DNA from: Coriaria nepalensis
Taxonomy: Eukaryota > Streptophyta > Magnoliopsida > Cucurbitales > Coriariaceae
DNA: 64,000 nt
Direction: 5' to 3'
Assembly (NCBI GenBank): GCA_027186245.1
Contig: CP114498.1
Location: forward strand, 1,123,501 to 1,187,500
Made by a program: the position numbers and the translations under genes. Below are positions 34,349-46,600 of the stretch, in pieces. Under the pieces are notes generated by a model. It did not search any database, was not told the origin of the DNA, and saw nothing but the letters and a program-made list of their open reading frames with translations. Position 1 is the first letter of the stretch, and each line of letters opens with the position of its first letter.

Positions 34349-34920
34349 AGAACGAGCTCTGAATCGTGTAGAGCTTTTGGACAGAAACGATTTTCTTATT
34401 TTGGTTGGTAATTCACCGTTCGAACTTTTCTCCGGCCTCCCTCCTTAAATTTTCCCGGTCTTTTTCCCGCTGTTCCTTTTCCATTTTCCCAGATAAACCC
34501 GCGAAATGTTCTTTATTCGGGTCGGACTCTTTGTCCAGTAAGTCGGGCCAGGGCTTGTGAAACAAATGGGCCTATCATTCGGGCTGGGCTCTAAGCTCAA
34601 GTAATATTGGTTCCCCTTTAAATTTCGAAGTCCAGAGAGATTCCATAAGAGAGCTGGCTGCTATTTGTGAGGTTCCAAATCAACACGAGTTTCAACGAAT
34701 AACGTCCACACGTGTTTTTAACCGTCGTCTTACCGCGTTAAGCCGTTAGCCAATCAGATACCCTGTAAACACGAAACATCAAACGATATTGTTTATTTAA
34801 CAATTATATAATTTTTTAAAATGAACTGTTGAGCTACCAAACCCAATCACCAAACGAACCCGGGGACCTCAACACACACCCCTTCTTCATGAACGCAACC
34901 AGAGCTCGCCTCACTCTTCA
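34349..34920. promoter_or_regulatory. Divergent promoter region shared by SAAL1-like and MRS2-11 genes
   Basis: 572 bp between two start codons on opposite strands. Contains TGGGCC/GGGCTGGGC words at about 34545-34595 (Site II-like) and no TATA box placed clearly for either gene. Confidence 0.5.
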
Positions 34921-37900
34921 ATGGCGTTAACTCAGTGGCCAAATCTCCTTAATTTTCCTCCTCAATCTTCTTCTACACCGTTTGATTACTACCGTTCTGT
35001 TCAAACTCCATGGGTTCTGTCCCTCTCTGCGTCGCAGAAAATATCGTTGGTTCCGTTTGAGGTGAGATTCGCGTCGAGAGCGAAATGCTTTGCCAAGGCC
35101 ACGGAGGAGGAGAGACGGAGTGGGTCAGAAACTGTAGATGCTGATGTTGACGAATTGAGACAGAAGGATCGCGATGATGACATCATCACTGTTCAGCAGA
35201 GTTCTGTACCTGCAGAAACTCCTCTGCAGAGATTTCCATCATCTTCGTCGTCTAGTGATTACCTCTCGCTTGGTATTCGTGAGCCTGTTTACGAGGTATG
35301 CTGTAGAACTTTAACTCCTCGTTTCTGTATAATTTGGATGTTTCTAGAAAGGAATAGTCATTAGTCGTTACTATTCAGTCATCAATATAGTGAAAGTACT
35401 GTATCAGAAGGAAACATGAATAAATAAATTAGAGGAGTATGTTGTGTTTGATTTCTCAATACAGGGAACATGTAGTCTTGTTATTCTTGCTTCATTGAAT
35501 GATTTTGTTTCTGTATAGGTGGTAGAAGTGAAGCCAGATGCAACAGTATCTACTAGGAAGATTAATAGACGTCAATTATTGAAGTCAAGCGGTGAGTGTA
35601 TATACAAACACAAATATTTGCAGGCTCTCTTTCCATCTTCGAAGTGTATGGAATTATCCCTCCGTTTCTAACGTGCGTCACACCATCATTTCCTTGACTC
35701 TTGAATCACTATTTTCTTAACAAGCATGGCATTATCCTTCTCATGATTTTCTTCTCTTGGAAGTTCATTTAAACAGTGATTTATTTTTCTTTGTCCTCAT
35801 TTTCACTACCAGGTCTACGTCCCCGCGACATTCGGAGTGTAGATCCATCTTTATTCCTTACAAATTCCATGCCTTCTTTAGTGGTATGTGTTTCCGCATT
35901 ATTAGATTTATTATTTAGTGCTCATATGTATTTTGTTTTTGAGTTATTTGTTCATATGGCTGTGCAACTTATCATTTTTGTTATCGACATCATAGGTTCG
36001 TGAGCATGCTATTTTACTCAATCTGGGTTCATTACGAGCAATAGCAATGAAGGAGCGTGTCCTCATATTTAACTACAACCTGTAACATTTGCTTCTTCAA
36101 GCACGGTGAATTCTCCTTATTCTCATACTATCAAGTTTCAGAGACACTAAACGTTTGCTATGTTTACGTGGTTTGTTATATTTTCAGTAAAGGAGGGAAG
36201 GCCTTTATCGAGTCATTGTTGCCTCGATTGAACCCAAAAAACATTAACGGAGGACACGCTATGCCATTTGAGCTTGAGGTTAGTACTCAGTACTTAGTAG
36301 TTCTGTAAATATCTGTATTCTTGACTGTAAAAGGAATTGTTTCTATGCATTATAGGTTGTTGAAGCAGCTTTGCACTCACGGATACAACGTTTGGAAAAT
36401 AGGCTTATGGACTTAGAACCTCGTGTGAGTATGGGAAAACAGTGAGTACTTATATATTATATTTCCAGATTTTTCCGAATTCTCCTGTTTCAATGTGTAT
36501 TTGACAAAAAGTTTTCTAAAAACCATACTATTGATCTGTCTTCTGGGATTTGAGGTCCATTGCTGATGCCAATGCAATCCAACTGCCTCTTGATGGTTAT
36601 TTACTGATTCACATCTTGCTTCTGTATTTCTAGGACGCTCGTTCATGTCGTTTTTCTGTTTCCAGATTGCAGTATCATTCCAAGTTCAGTACTTGGAAAA
36701 AATAAAAAAACTCTTTAGTAATCAAATAAGTTTTACAGATGCATATTTATCTCCCTGTTTGTGACTCCGTGTCTGCCTGTAAACTTGGTCTCCAATGGTT
36801 ATATAATTTCTAATTTTGTATATTGCTTTTGGATTCAGGTACAAGCTCTACTTGAGGTCCTGCCAAATCGATTAACGGCTGATGTACTGGAGCAACTTCG
36901 TATTAGCAAGCAAACGCTGGTATATTTGGACTTTACTCTAGCTGACTAGCCTGTCCCTTGTTACATTAGGCAACAACAAAGTTTGTATTTTATATACTCT
37001 TTTCTTGGTTCAAGGTTGAATTGGGTTCTAGGGCAGGGGCTCTCAAACAAATGCTATTTGATCTTCTTGAAGACTCTGATGAAATACGTCGGATATGTAT
37101 AATGGGAAGAAATTGCACGGTTAAGAAAGGAAATGGAGATGTGGAGTGCTCTGTTCCTCATGAAAAGCAGATTGCTGAGGGTAATCAATGAGAGATACAT
37201 TTCTTCTTTTTGTTATCCTGATTTTCACAAGCAATATTTCTATCCTGCATGGCATTAAACGTATTTGTTTACTTATTTTTTTGATATTGGTATGTACAGA
37301 AGAAGAGGAAGAAATCGAGATGCTTCTGGAAAATTATCTCCAAAGGTACTTTATAGTGGGCGCAGAGTGTTATACTTTATGCTGTGAAGTTGTTGATGCT
37401 GTAGTTACCCTTCTCTTTAATTTGACAAGACCGGCATCAGGAGTAGAACATTTCGATAACGAGTTTGTGATATCTATCGTGAGCTGAATTACTTATATTG
37501 TACTTGCAGATGTGAATCTTGTCATGGTCAGGCTGAAAGACTTCTCGACTCTGCAAAAGAGATGGAAGATTCTATTGCTGTCAATTTGAGGTCTCTTCTC
37601 ATTATGTTTTAATTATCATCGGGTTTATTTCCTATCACCCTATGTTTCCTTGCTTCTCTTAGCCCTCCACTTTAGCTCAGTCTCCTTAATTATTAAATAC
37701 TATCTTTTATTAGCTCGAGGAGGTTGGAGGTTAGCAGGGTAGAATTGCTTCTCCAAGTTGGGGCATTTTGTGTAGCAATTGGTGCTTTAATTGCCGGTAT
37801 GCTCTCAACCAGAATGATCAATTTGTGCCTTGAATCCTGTTTAGTCATTGTTTCCTTTTTCTGGTTGCAGGTATATTTGGCATGAATTTGAGATCCTATC

Positions 37901-38128
37901 TAGAAGAACATGTGGTACATGATTCTCTCAAAGCCTAAAAATTGTTACTCTTTATCTTTCTTTCAAAATGCACGGACTGGATTGTTATACTCATTCTGCT
38001 GATCACCCTAATTACCTTGGAATATAACGCAGTTTGCATTTTGGCTGACAACAGCCGCGATTATTTTCGGCGCGGTCGTGGCATTTTTCGTTATGTATTC
38101 ATATCTTAAGGCAAGAAAAGTTCTGTAA
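34921..38128 (+). CDS. MRS2-11: Chloroplast CorA/MRS2-type magnesium transporter MRS2-11 (MGT10)
   Basis: Mg2+ channel of the CorA-MRS2-ALR1 family in the chloroplast envelope. Exons 34921-35295, 35519-35591, 35813-35883, 35996-36081, 36188-36278, 36356-36424, 36839-36919, 37015-37180, 37300-37345, 37510-37590, 37714-37796, 37871-37914, 38033-38128; 1362 nt, 453 aa. N-terminal Ser-rich transit-peptide-like segment; soluble domain with RPRDIRSVDPSL, GGKAFIESLLPRLNP and EALLEVLPN-like VQALLEVLPNRL; acidic linker EEEEEEIEMLLENYLQR; TM1 LLLQVGAFCVAIGALIAGIF followed directly by the signature GMN (split from TM1 by an intron just upstream); TM2 FAFWLTTAAIIFGAVVAFFV. Intact. Confidence 0.96.
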
Positions 38129-38604
38129 CTAAAACAGCAATTCCAGGTAAAGAATTACAATAGATATATTCATGATTATCAAATAACTTCCCTATTCTGA
38201 TCTAGAATTGTAATTGCAAGTATCCATCATCAGCTTATGCAGGTCATTTTCGGATAGAAGATTCACATTCAGCTGTCCATGATGAGGATCAAAATTAGTA
38301 TTGATTCCTTGTTCTTAGTATGGTTGTGATGATGGTCATGGCTTTATGAGTTACGTGTTATAGAAGATTAGATCAATCGGTTGTTAGTGTTTTTACTCCA
38401 AAGTGAAAGAAAGAGAGAAGGGAAAAGTTGATAGATATAAAAGGTCGAACAGGTTGGGGTTATTCATGAACTTGTGAAAGTCTTATAATAATGTAAAGAT
38501 TTTAAGATTTGATCAAGGTGGAGTCATGGAGATTAGTTGTAGCAGGGAAAATATATGCTAATTAGTCATAAATACTTAAATAAAAGATGAATAATTTTTT
38601 ATAC

Positions 38605-39300
38605 CGTCAATCTGCAGAACATTTCTGTAAATGGGCAAGTATTATCAATTGATTCATTTGTGTTTAGAACATCAGATAATCGAGGAACTATATTTGATTT
38701 GGGTACAACTTTGGCTTACCTTGCTGAAGTAGCTTATGATCCTTTCGTGGCTTCTGTAAGTTTCAGCTTTTCAACTTCTAAAATGTTATAAAAATCTAAA
38801 TAATGATGGTATGAGCAATATTTTAAACTAGTAATGCAAATCCTGGAAACGATTAGAGGCACTCTAACTTAGTTAAACTGTTAAACTACGGCTTGTTTGT
38901 TTAGATTACAAAATCTGTTTCATGATCAGTTGAAGCTGTTGAATCTGAAGGCAGACAATGTTACCTAATTCCTTCCTGTTCCAGGTTCCAAGACTTCTCT
39001 CTTTTTGGACTAATGACACATATATCTAATGACCTCAACTTCTCCCTTCTTACTATTTAATCTTTATTTTTTATCTCACATAATTCAAGGTGAAGGGACC
39101 ACCATTTAAGGAGGTATTATAACGTTCTTGCACCTTATCAATCTATTTATCTTTTCTGTAATCCTTATACAGTCTTGTGTTCTGATATAAATAAGTTAGG
39201 AATACTGGTCTCTTCATTGACTTTGCAGATCTTGTTCTAAAAGACAAAATCGTTGTTTATGATCTAGCCGGTCAACGGATTGGATGGACTGACTATGACT
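38605..39300 (+). pseudogene. Truncated aspartic-protease copy
   Basis: Matches two exons of the intact protease 2.7 kb downstream. 38611-38755 reads [20 protein letters not shown] and [20 protein letters not shown] (counterpart of 41691-41853) and ends at a GTAAGT donor. 39229-39300 reads [20 protein letters not shown] (counterpart of 42557-42628) between a good acceptor and donor. The N-terminal lobe with the first catalytic Asp is absent, middle exons are lost or unrecognisable, and the second catalytic motif DSGTT is DLGTT. A tandem-duplication relic. The stretch 38129-38604 before it is MRS2-11 3' UTR and spacer. Confidence 0.8.
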
Positions 39301-40251
39301 GTAAGTCTCTAGAGCCCAAAAAAAAAAGTAGTGTGTTTGTTAAATAAAGAATTCATTTTTGCTCTTTACAGTTTACAGAACCAAAAAGGTACCCAAAAAA
39401 GAGTAAAATTAGTGGGGGGTATGATTGGGTATGTTTGTGTGAAAGCAAAGTACATTATAAATAAAGAAATAAAAGAATATACACAGAAAATCCAAAATTC
39501 CTTGTATCTCAATCTGGATTTATTATTAAAAGGGAATTATGATTAATATTTAACACTTAATAATAATTATTAATAAATACTGAAATTTGATTCATTTTAA
39601 CGAAAAAAATCTCAAAACTATAAGTTTAACCTAAATGAATTATTATCTTTTATTTTTAACCTTAAAATTATGTAATTCTAATCTATAACCCACCATATAA
39701 TTTTAAATTATTTTTAAATTATTTTTAATCTAAATATATTTCTATATATTATAAACTTTATCAAATTAGAATCGTATTTAATCTCTTATATACATAACCA
39801 AATCATATTATTATAATCAATATACTTTTCTCATTTAAAATTGAACCGAATAATATATATATATATAAAGTTTAATAGAATATGATAAAAAGTTAAATAG
39901 TAACAACCACTTCAAATTAAATGAAGCTGTAAAACCATGGATAATAAGTCAATGATTTAACTAAGCAGCAACCGCATCAAAACCAATAATATTTATATAT
40001 ATATCTAGGGAACTCTCCTCTCTCTCTCTCTCTCTCTGGAAGACGCAAAAACAATAACACGTAGTTCGGCATTTGCCTTCTACTAGCTTTCTTATATTCT
40101 AATTTCTATAATATTTTCTTGTTTGATTTTCCCGCTAATTCATAACCTGACATTCATATATATATATATATATATATATACATCTATACGTGTTGTAAAT
40201 TCTTACTTCGATTTCGGTTAGAATATAGAATTGGGTAGACAGAAATAAATT
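39301..40251. other. AT-rich spacer and promoter of the aspartic protease
   Basis: Strongly AT-rich with many poly-A/T tracts, a (CT)n run at about 40018-40037 and (TA)n at about 40157-40181. No gene. Confidence 0.5.
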
Positions 40252-42911
40252 ATGGCGGCGAACTTTTGTGCCGGAATTTTGGTTTCAGTGGTAGTGCTTT
40301 TGGCACAGGCAGTGATGGTTTTGTGTGGTTTTCCGGCATCATTGACACTCGAGAGGGCTTTTCCGACGAACCATGGGGTGAAGATGGATCGACTCATAGC
40401 TCGAGACGCACTCAGGCATCGGAGAAGATTGCAGTCTTCTGGAAGCGTTATTGATTTCACCGTCGCTGGTTCTTACGATCCGTTTCAAGTTGGGTAATAA
40501 ATCGCTTTCAACTCTTTATTTACTGTTCTTGTTTTTAAATTTTTTATTCTATGCGTTTTTTCTGTTCTTTGCTTTAAACATTCAAACAGAACGGGTTGTT
40601 TCCTAATTACGTTACCTTTTCTCTTTTCTCCTCTGTATCCTATCTATGTTGTAAGCTTTTCTGACTTTGCTTTTATTATGATTATTATCTTCTTTTTAAC
40701 TGGTAAGTTGCTTTTCATTCTAATCATAAACATTGGGCTGGAATTTTTGTGGAATTGATGCAGGCTCTACTATACAAAAGTTCAATTAGGAACTCCTCCA
40801 AAGGATTTTTATGTGCAGATTGACACCGGAAGTGATGTTCTATGGGTCAGCTGCAGCTCATGCAATGGCTGCCCTGGAACCAGTGGACTCCAAGTAAATT
40901 CCGATATTAATTTACTAATAATCACAACAAACTGATTTCAATTCTTTTTTTTTTTTTTTTTTTTTTTTAAGAAACCAAATGGGAATATGTTCCGTTTTTT
41001 TTTTTTGGGATAGATTCAGCTCAATTTCTATGATCCTGCAAGCTCATCAACTGCTTCATCGGTCTCTTGCTCGGACCAATTATGCACTTTAGGAGCTCAA
41101 TCCTCAGATTCGGCATGTTCATCTCAGAACAGCCGGTGTGGTTACACTTTCCAGTATGGAGACGGAAGTGGAGCATCTGGCTATTACTTCAAAGACTTGA
41201 TGCATTTCGACACCATAGTTGGAAGCTCCATTACTTCAAATTCTTCAGCTCCTGTTGTCTTTGGGTGAGTAAAATTTTCAATTATGAATCTATCGGAAAA
41301 TGGGGGGTGGGGGGGAATGGAATTCTAACTAATTCTTAAGTGTGTTTCAATCGGGCAGGTGTAGCAACTCATTGACAGGGGACTTGACAAAATCGGATAG
41401 AGCAGTTGATGGAATTTTTGGATTTGGTCAACAGAGCATGTCAATTATCTCACAACTTTCTTCAGGAGGAGTAGCACCAAATGTGTTCTCTCATTGCTTG
41501 AGAGGAGACCAAAGTGGAGGTGGAATTCTTGTTCTTGGTGAGATTGTTGAGCCAAATATCGTTTGGACTCCTCTTGTCCAATCACAGTATGTTTCTTATT
41601 ATGTGCATCGTTTTATCATAGCCTGACTCGTTAATAGCTACGTTTACATTTCAATTATCTAGTTTTTCCATTGTTATGTCGAATTTTCAGGCCTCATTAT
41701 AATTTGAATCTGCAAAGCATTTCTGTGAATGGCCAAGTTCTATCTATTGATCAAACTGTTTTTGCAACATCAAGTAGCCAAGGAACAATAGTTGATTCGG
41801 GCACAACTTTGGCCTACCTTGCTGAATCAGCTTATGACACTTTCGTGACAGCCGTAAGATTTCATCTTATCAACCTCTAAATATTCCACTTTCTTAATTT
41901 AACTTATTAATTCTTTTTTCATCATTCAGATCACTATTATAATTTCACAATCTACACAATCCATTGTTTCAAAAGGGAGTCAGTGCTATATCACTACCTC
42001 CAGGTTAACTTCTTGAATATTTATACCTCTTTCCTCTTTGGTCGTCGATCACACAATAGGTTTAGACAAGCTTTAACTATTTTTAAATTTTTTTTAAATT
42101 TTTATTTTATTTATTATTATTATTAATTATTCCTCTTTTTTGGGTGGGAATTTCTTATTGCAGTATTAATGATATATTTCCGCAAGTTAGCTTAAACTTT
42201 GCTGGTGGTGCTTCAATGATATTAAGACCTCAGGATTACCTTATACAACAGAACTCAGTTGTGAGTACTCTAAACTTCAATTTCATTCTTAACTTATTCA
42301 CTTGAAGGACATAAATTATATATACTACTCAGAGGCTTATATGGGATTTTATAAATTCATTGCAGGGTAGTACTTTTGTCTGGTGCTTGGGTATTCAGAA
42401 AATTCAAGGTCAAGGGTTAACTATTTTAGGAGGTATCGTATAACCAAATATCTTGTGCTTTACTACTAATTAGGAATTTTTTTTTTTTTTTTTTGGGTCT
42501 AATTTTTGTGCATTGCCGTGTTCAAGATAACAAAGTTTCCTTCCTTTATTTGACAGACCTAGTTCTAAAGGACAAAATTGTTATATATGATTTAGCCAGT
42601 CAACGAATTGGATGGGTTAATTATGATTGTAAGTTTTATAGAACTCTTAACCTTTTTCTCATAAAATTTGCATTTTTTTTACCAATGATTTTTCCTAATA
42701 TATTGTGTATCTGCATTTATTTACCTTGTTAGGTTCAACATCAGCGAATGTCTCGACGACTAGTACTTCCGGAAAAAGTAATTATGTAAACACAGGTGAA
42801 CTGAATAATAGCAACTCAATACAGAATCTGTCACTTAAACTTCTACATTCAAGCATCATAGTAGCATTCTTTATACAATTCTCATTGCTAGGCAGATTTA
42901 GGTTTTTGTAG
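40252..42911 (+). CDS. Aspartic protease, A1 family (nepenthesin/ASP36-like), secreted, probably GPI-anchored
   Basis: Exons 40252-40493, 40764-40893, 41014-41264, 41359-41586, 41691-41853, 41930-42003, 42164-42260, 42366-42432, 42557-42628, 42733-42911; 1503 nt, 500 aa. N-terminal signal peptide ([17 protein letters not shown]); propeptide with [11 protein letters not shown]; catalytic Asp in [12 protein letters not shown]; Cys-rich insert [13 protein letters not shown]; flap-region [13 protein letters not shown]; second catalytic Asp in [14 protein letters not shown]-terminal lobe to [27 protein letters not shown]. After a Ser/Thr/Asn-rich stretch it ends in a hydrophobic segment ([14 protein letters not shown]), as in GPI-anchored plant members. 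Both active-site motifs are intact, unlike the upstream relic. Confidence 0.95.
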
Positions 42912-43617
42912 CATATATAGTGTTAAAAAGGTCTCCATTTTTACGTTTCTTTCTTCTATTTTTACTTCATTGGTTATTTTTATTCAATGGACACTTACTG
43001 TTTAGCATTTTTGGATTTTGCATCATTGGGATGCTCTTTGTGCCATTTAACTGGTTTCGTGTTTTTTTTTTTTTTTCTTTCAACACAGTACTACTTCTGT
43101 CATCATCCTTGTAAAAGTCTTATTGTTGTACATTTTGTATGTAGATTTTACAGCTATACATGTACAAAATTATTGATTAATACAAGATTCTACTTAAACG
43201 TAAACAATCTGGTGACTTTATCTTGACAACTAGATAAACTGTCATCATCCCATGTTTTATTCAAAATTTTTAACTAACTTGATAAACTGAAAAGAAAAAG
43301 AGAAAATGAATGTACATGAATTCAACCTTCTTGTACGTTATTACTATGCAAGATGTATGTACAGTATCTAATGATATTATAGAAAACAGTCAAACAATAT
43401 AAAAACATCGATATATATGCATTATATAACTGTCATTTACACAATCTCAAGAAACTGTTTGATTCGGAGCAAAAGCGCCCCAAAGCAAAAGGTAAAGAAG
43501 CATCATCTTCCCAAAGAGTTGCCAAACAGAAAACACAAAAAGAGGTTGCTTATGCTGCATCAAAGGGAAACCAAAACCTCCCTCTTAGTTCCCTTATAAG
43601 ATGACTATCTACTAAAG
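42912..43617. other. Convergent gap between aspartic protease and AGO5-like genes
   Basis: Holds the 3' UTRs of both genes; T-rich. No further gene seen. Confidence 0.5.
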
Positions 43618-46600
43618 TCAGCAATAAAACATTACATTCTTCACATTGTCCTTGATACCGGGAAGAGAGCGAACCTCCAAATTCTTAGTCCCACTAATCG
43701 AACCACTATCTGATGTGTCCATATCGATATAATGACGGGCCCGAGAAGCAGCTAAATGCGCATAATAAGCTGGAGGAACTGCAGATATTCAATAAATCCA
43801 AACCTCTTTATGTTAGTGGTAGCAAGAATGAAGAAGCACAACTAGACAAAAAGATTGAAAAGGAAGTTAAAAAGACTGACCTATGGACACGGATCGAGTA
43901 CATCTTACATACCTGAAAAGTGAAAATTGACAAGAATTATACAATCACAGAGCTACTAAGCAAGATATAAATAACATGAGTAAAAAAAAAAAGGTTGGGT
44001 ATTTACGTGTAGCACAAATTATATGTTAGAGTTTGCATGGCATCAGCTCCAAAGTTGTTTTCATCGTACAAAACATGATAATGAGTCGGTCGACTTGTAC
44101 CCTGCATTATACGAATTATATTAAGATCACAGAGAAGGTGAAGGATAAAAAGGGAACTTTGGAATCTCTTACCTGGATTCCAGCATGGCTATTAAGGTAA
44201 AAATCGAATTCTGTGGGATGGCAAATCTGTGTATCAACAACAGTTCCTATAAAGAAAGACAGACAAAATAAATATGGGTAGATAAAAAAGAAATGGTGAC
44301 ATCAGAATGATTTGAAAGTGGAAAGGAAAAAAAGGCTTCAAACCTGGTTGGATATTTCCACTCTTGTCCATCTGATTACGGTTTCTATGATCGGATGGGA
44401 AAAGGCGTGTATGGTGCCGTTTTTGGACAACCACAAAGGTGATAGGCGGTTGGTATCCTTGTTCTAGGGAAGCACATGCCTACAAATATATATAGTACAA
44501 AATCAGACGGTAAGAAATCATCGGAAGATAAAATAGAACATTTTTCCCCGGAAAAAAATTGACCCATCAGACTGTTTATTTTCTTATGCCATTTTTCCAT
44601 TCAAAATGCGCGATGGTTTTCTAGAGAGGAACTAATCACTAATTTATCTTGTAGATCACTTTACCTCTCTGATAGCAAGCACCTCGTACAACAACACCTG
44701 GTTAAATTGACCCTCACTAACACCATCTCTGTCAAACAAAGCCCAAGCAACATCAAGACCTACAACATGAGATAAAAACTCTGTTTTGGATATTATTTGA
44801 GGAGAAAAGAAAAGATGGAACCTGTAGAATATAATTCTTTCTGGCTTACGACCAGTTGATCTTCTAAAAGCCATGAACATTTCCCTGCAAAAATCTCAAA
44901 GAATTAAGAGGACAAAAGAAAAAAGGAAAAAAAAAAACTAATAATAATACTTCCCTTCCAACCATGGCGGAAGTTGAGAGATTTGTTATTTTTTAAAATC
45001 TTACATAATTTAACGTATTAATTTAAATTAATTTTGGGAATATCTACAGAAAAAAAAAAAAAAAAAGATCGGTAGAATACATAACTTCTCACAAAAATTA
45101 AAACTCAAAGTCAGCTTTTTGTAAAAATTACTCCAACTATATATCTAATTAATCTATCAACCTATAATAAATTCGGACGAAAATTGGAAGCGGAGGTTGG
45201 GGCGGCAAGCTAGAGGCGGGCGGCGCCAGCTCTCGCCCACCCCTCCCTCCGCCCGTGCTTCCAACAGCTATGTAAAAGACCACTCACCTGATCATTCCTC
45301 CATGTACGAGTCCCTTTTGCGGATCTGTATACGTCATGTACAGATCTTTGATAATTTCTTCACGGTGTGTCTGAGCAGAAAAAAGTCCTCTGTACTTACT
45401 CACCTCTGGCCAATCCATTGATGCCACAACAGCTGCAATTGAAGGGCTAGCATCCTCTCCAGGTTGTGGATGCGTCACATCGGCTCCAAAGATAATTGTT
45501 GGGCAATCAGATACAAAAGGAATTCTTTTCAGAATCGCATCATTTAAAACCACGTTTCGGCCCCCAACCTATAAGTTGGTAAATGAAAAGATACATCAAC
45601 ACTCAGCAGATATGATAAGAGGCATAACAGACAATATTACAAACCTTCACATTGATCTTAAGAGCCAAATTCTCAAAATACAACTTGTTGAGTTTTGGCA
45701 CTTGCTTAGGTTCACAGCATTGAGAGACGATACCTAACTCTGTCTCGCACATTCTTTTTACCTTGCCTGTATGAATGAATTCATCTTATAAGCCCCAAAG
45801 ATATATAGTTGATAGAGCGACATAAATAATTTGATGTTCTATTTTACTTTTTTCAGGTGGAACTTCTATATACTCACCATAAGACCCACTAACATCAGGT
45901 AGAATTACAATTAGGAGCTGAAGCCATTTTCCTTCTTGGCCCATACTTTTGAGTTTATCCAGTGACTGTTTGTGAACTTGTATTAATGCCCTTTCCGTAT
46001 AATTAGCATTAGCAGAAAGTATGGGAATCAAAGGGGTGGGATTAACATCCTGTCAAGACGTTTGAAAATATGAAGGGTGTTTAGCCACCTAACAGTAGGG
46101 AACAAACCAGAAAATAAGAAATTGAAAGACAAAGGATAATAACTTAGACATACCATTCCCATTCTTTTACAGACATCGATCAATAAAGAACAGAATTGTT
46201 GTTGCAAACCTCCTTTCACATATGAAGAGAAATTCACACAAGTCCAGTATTCTAATTTGCCGCCATTGATCATTTTCTGCAACATCATTGTTATAAACAA
46301 TTAATTGGTTTGCAAACTTTTACGAATAATAAAATTAACGGGAAAACGATGTCACCTGTTTTGTCATATTCCACTGCCCCATAACAGGTTCAACTATTGC
46401 TTCTCCTGTACCAGAATACCTAAGCTGCAGAGATTAGTGAATCAAAATATTATTGAGCTAAATACAAGAAAATTACACAAGAAGCGAAGGAAAAATAATT
46501 GGCTAGAAATTACCGTTGGAGGAGGTAAGACTCGAGCATCAACAAGAGTTAGATCCTGTTGTACTTCAATGACGAAGTCCTTTCTTACAGGACAGTCTCG

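Noticed and set aside
43713..43916. 67-aa plus-strand ORF
   Set aside because: Antisense to the last two AGO5-like exons.
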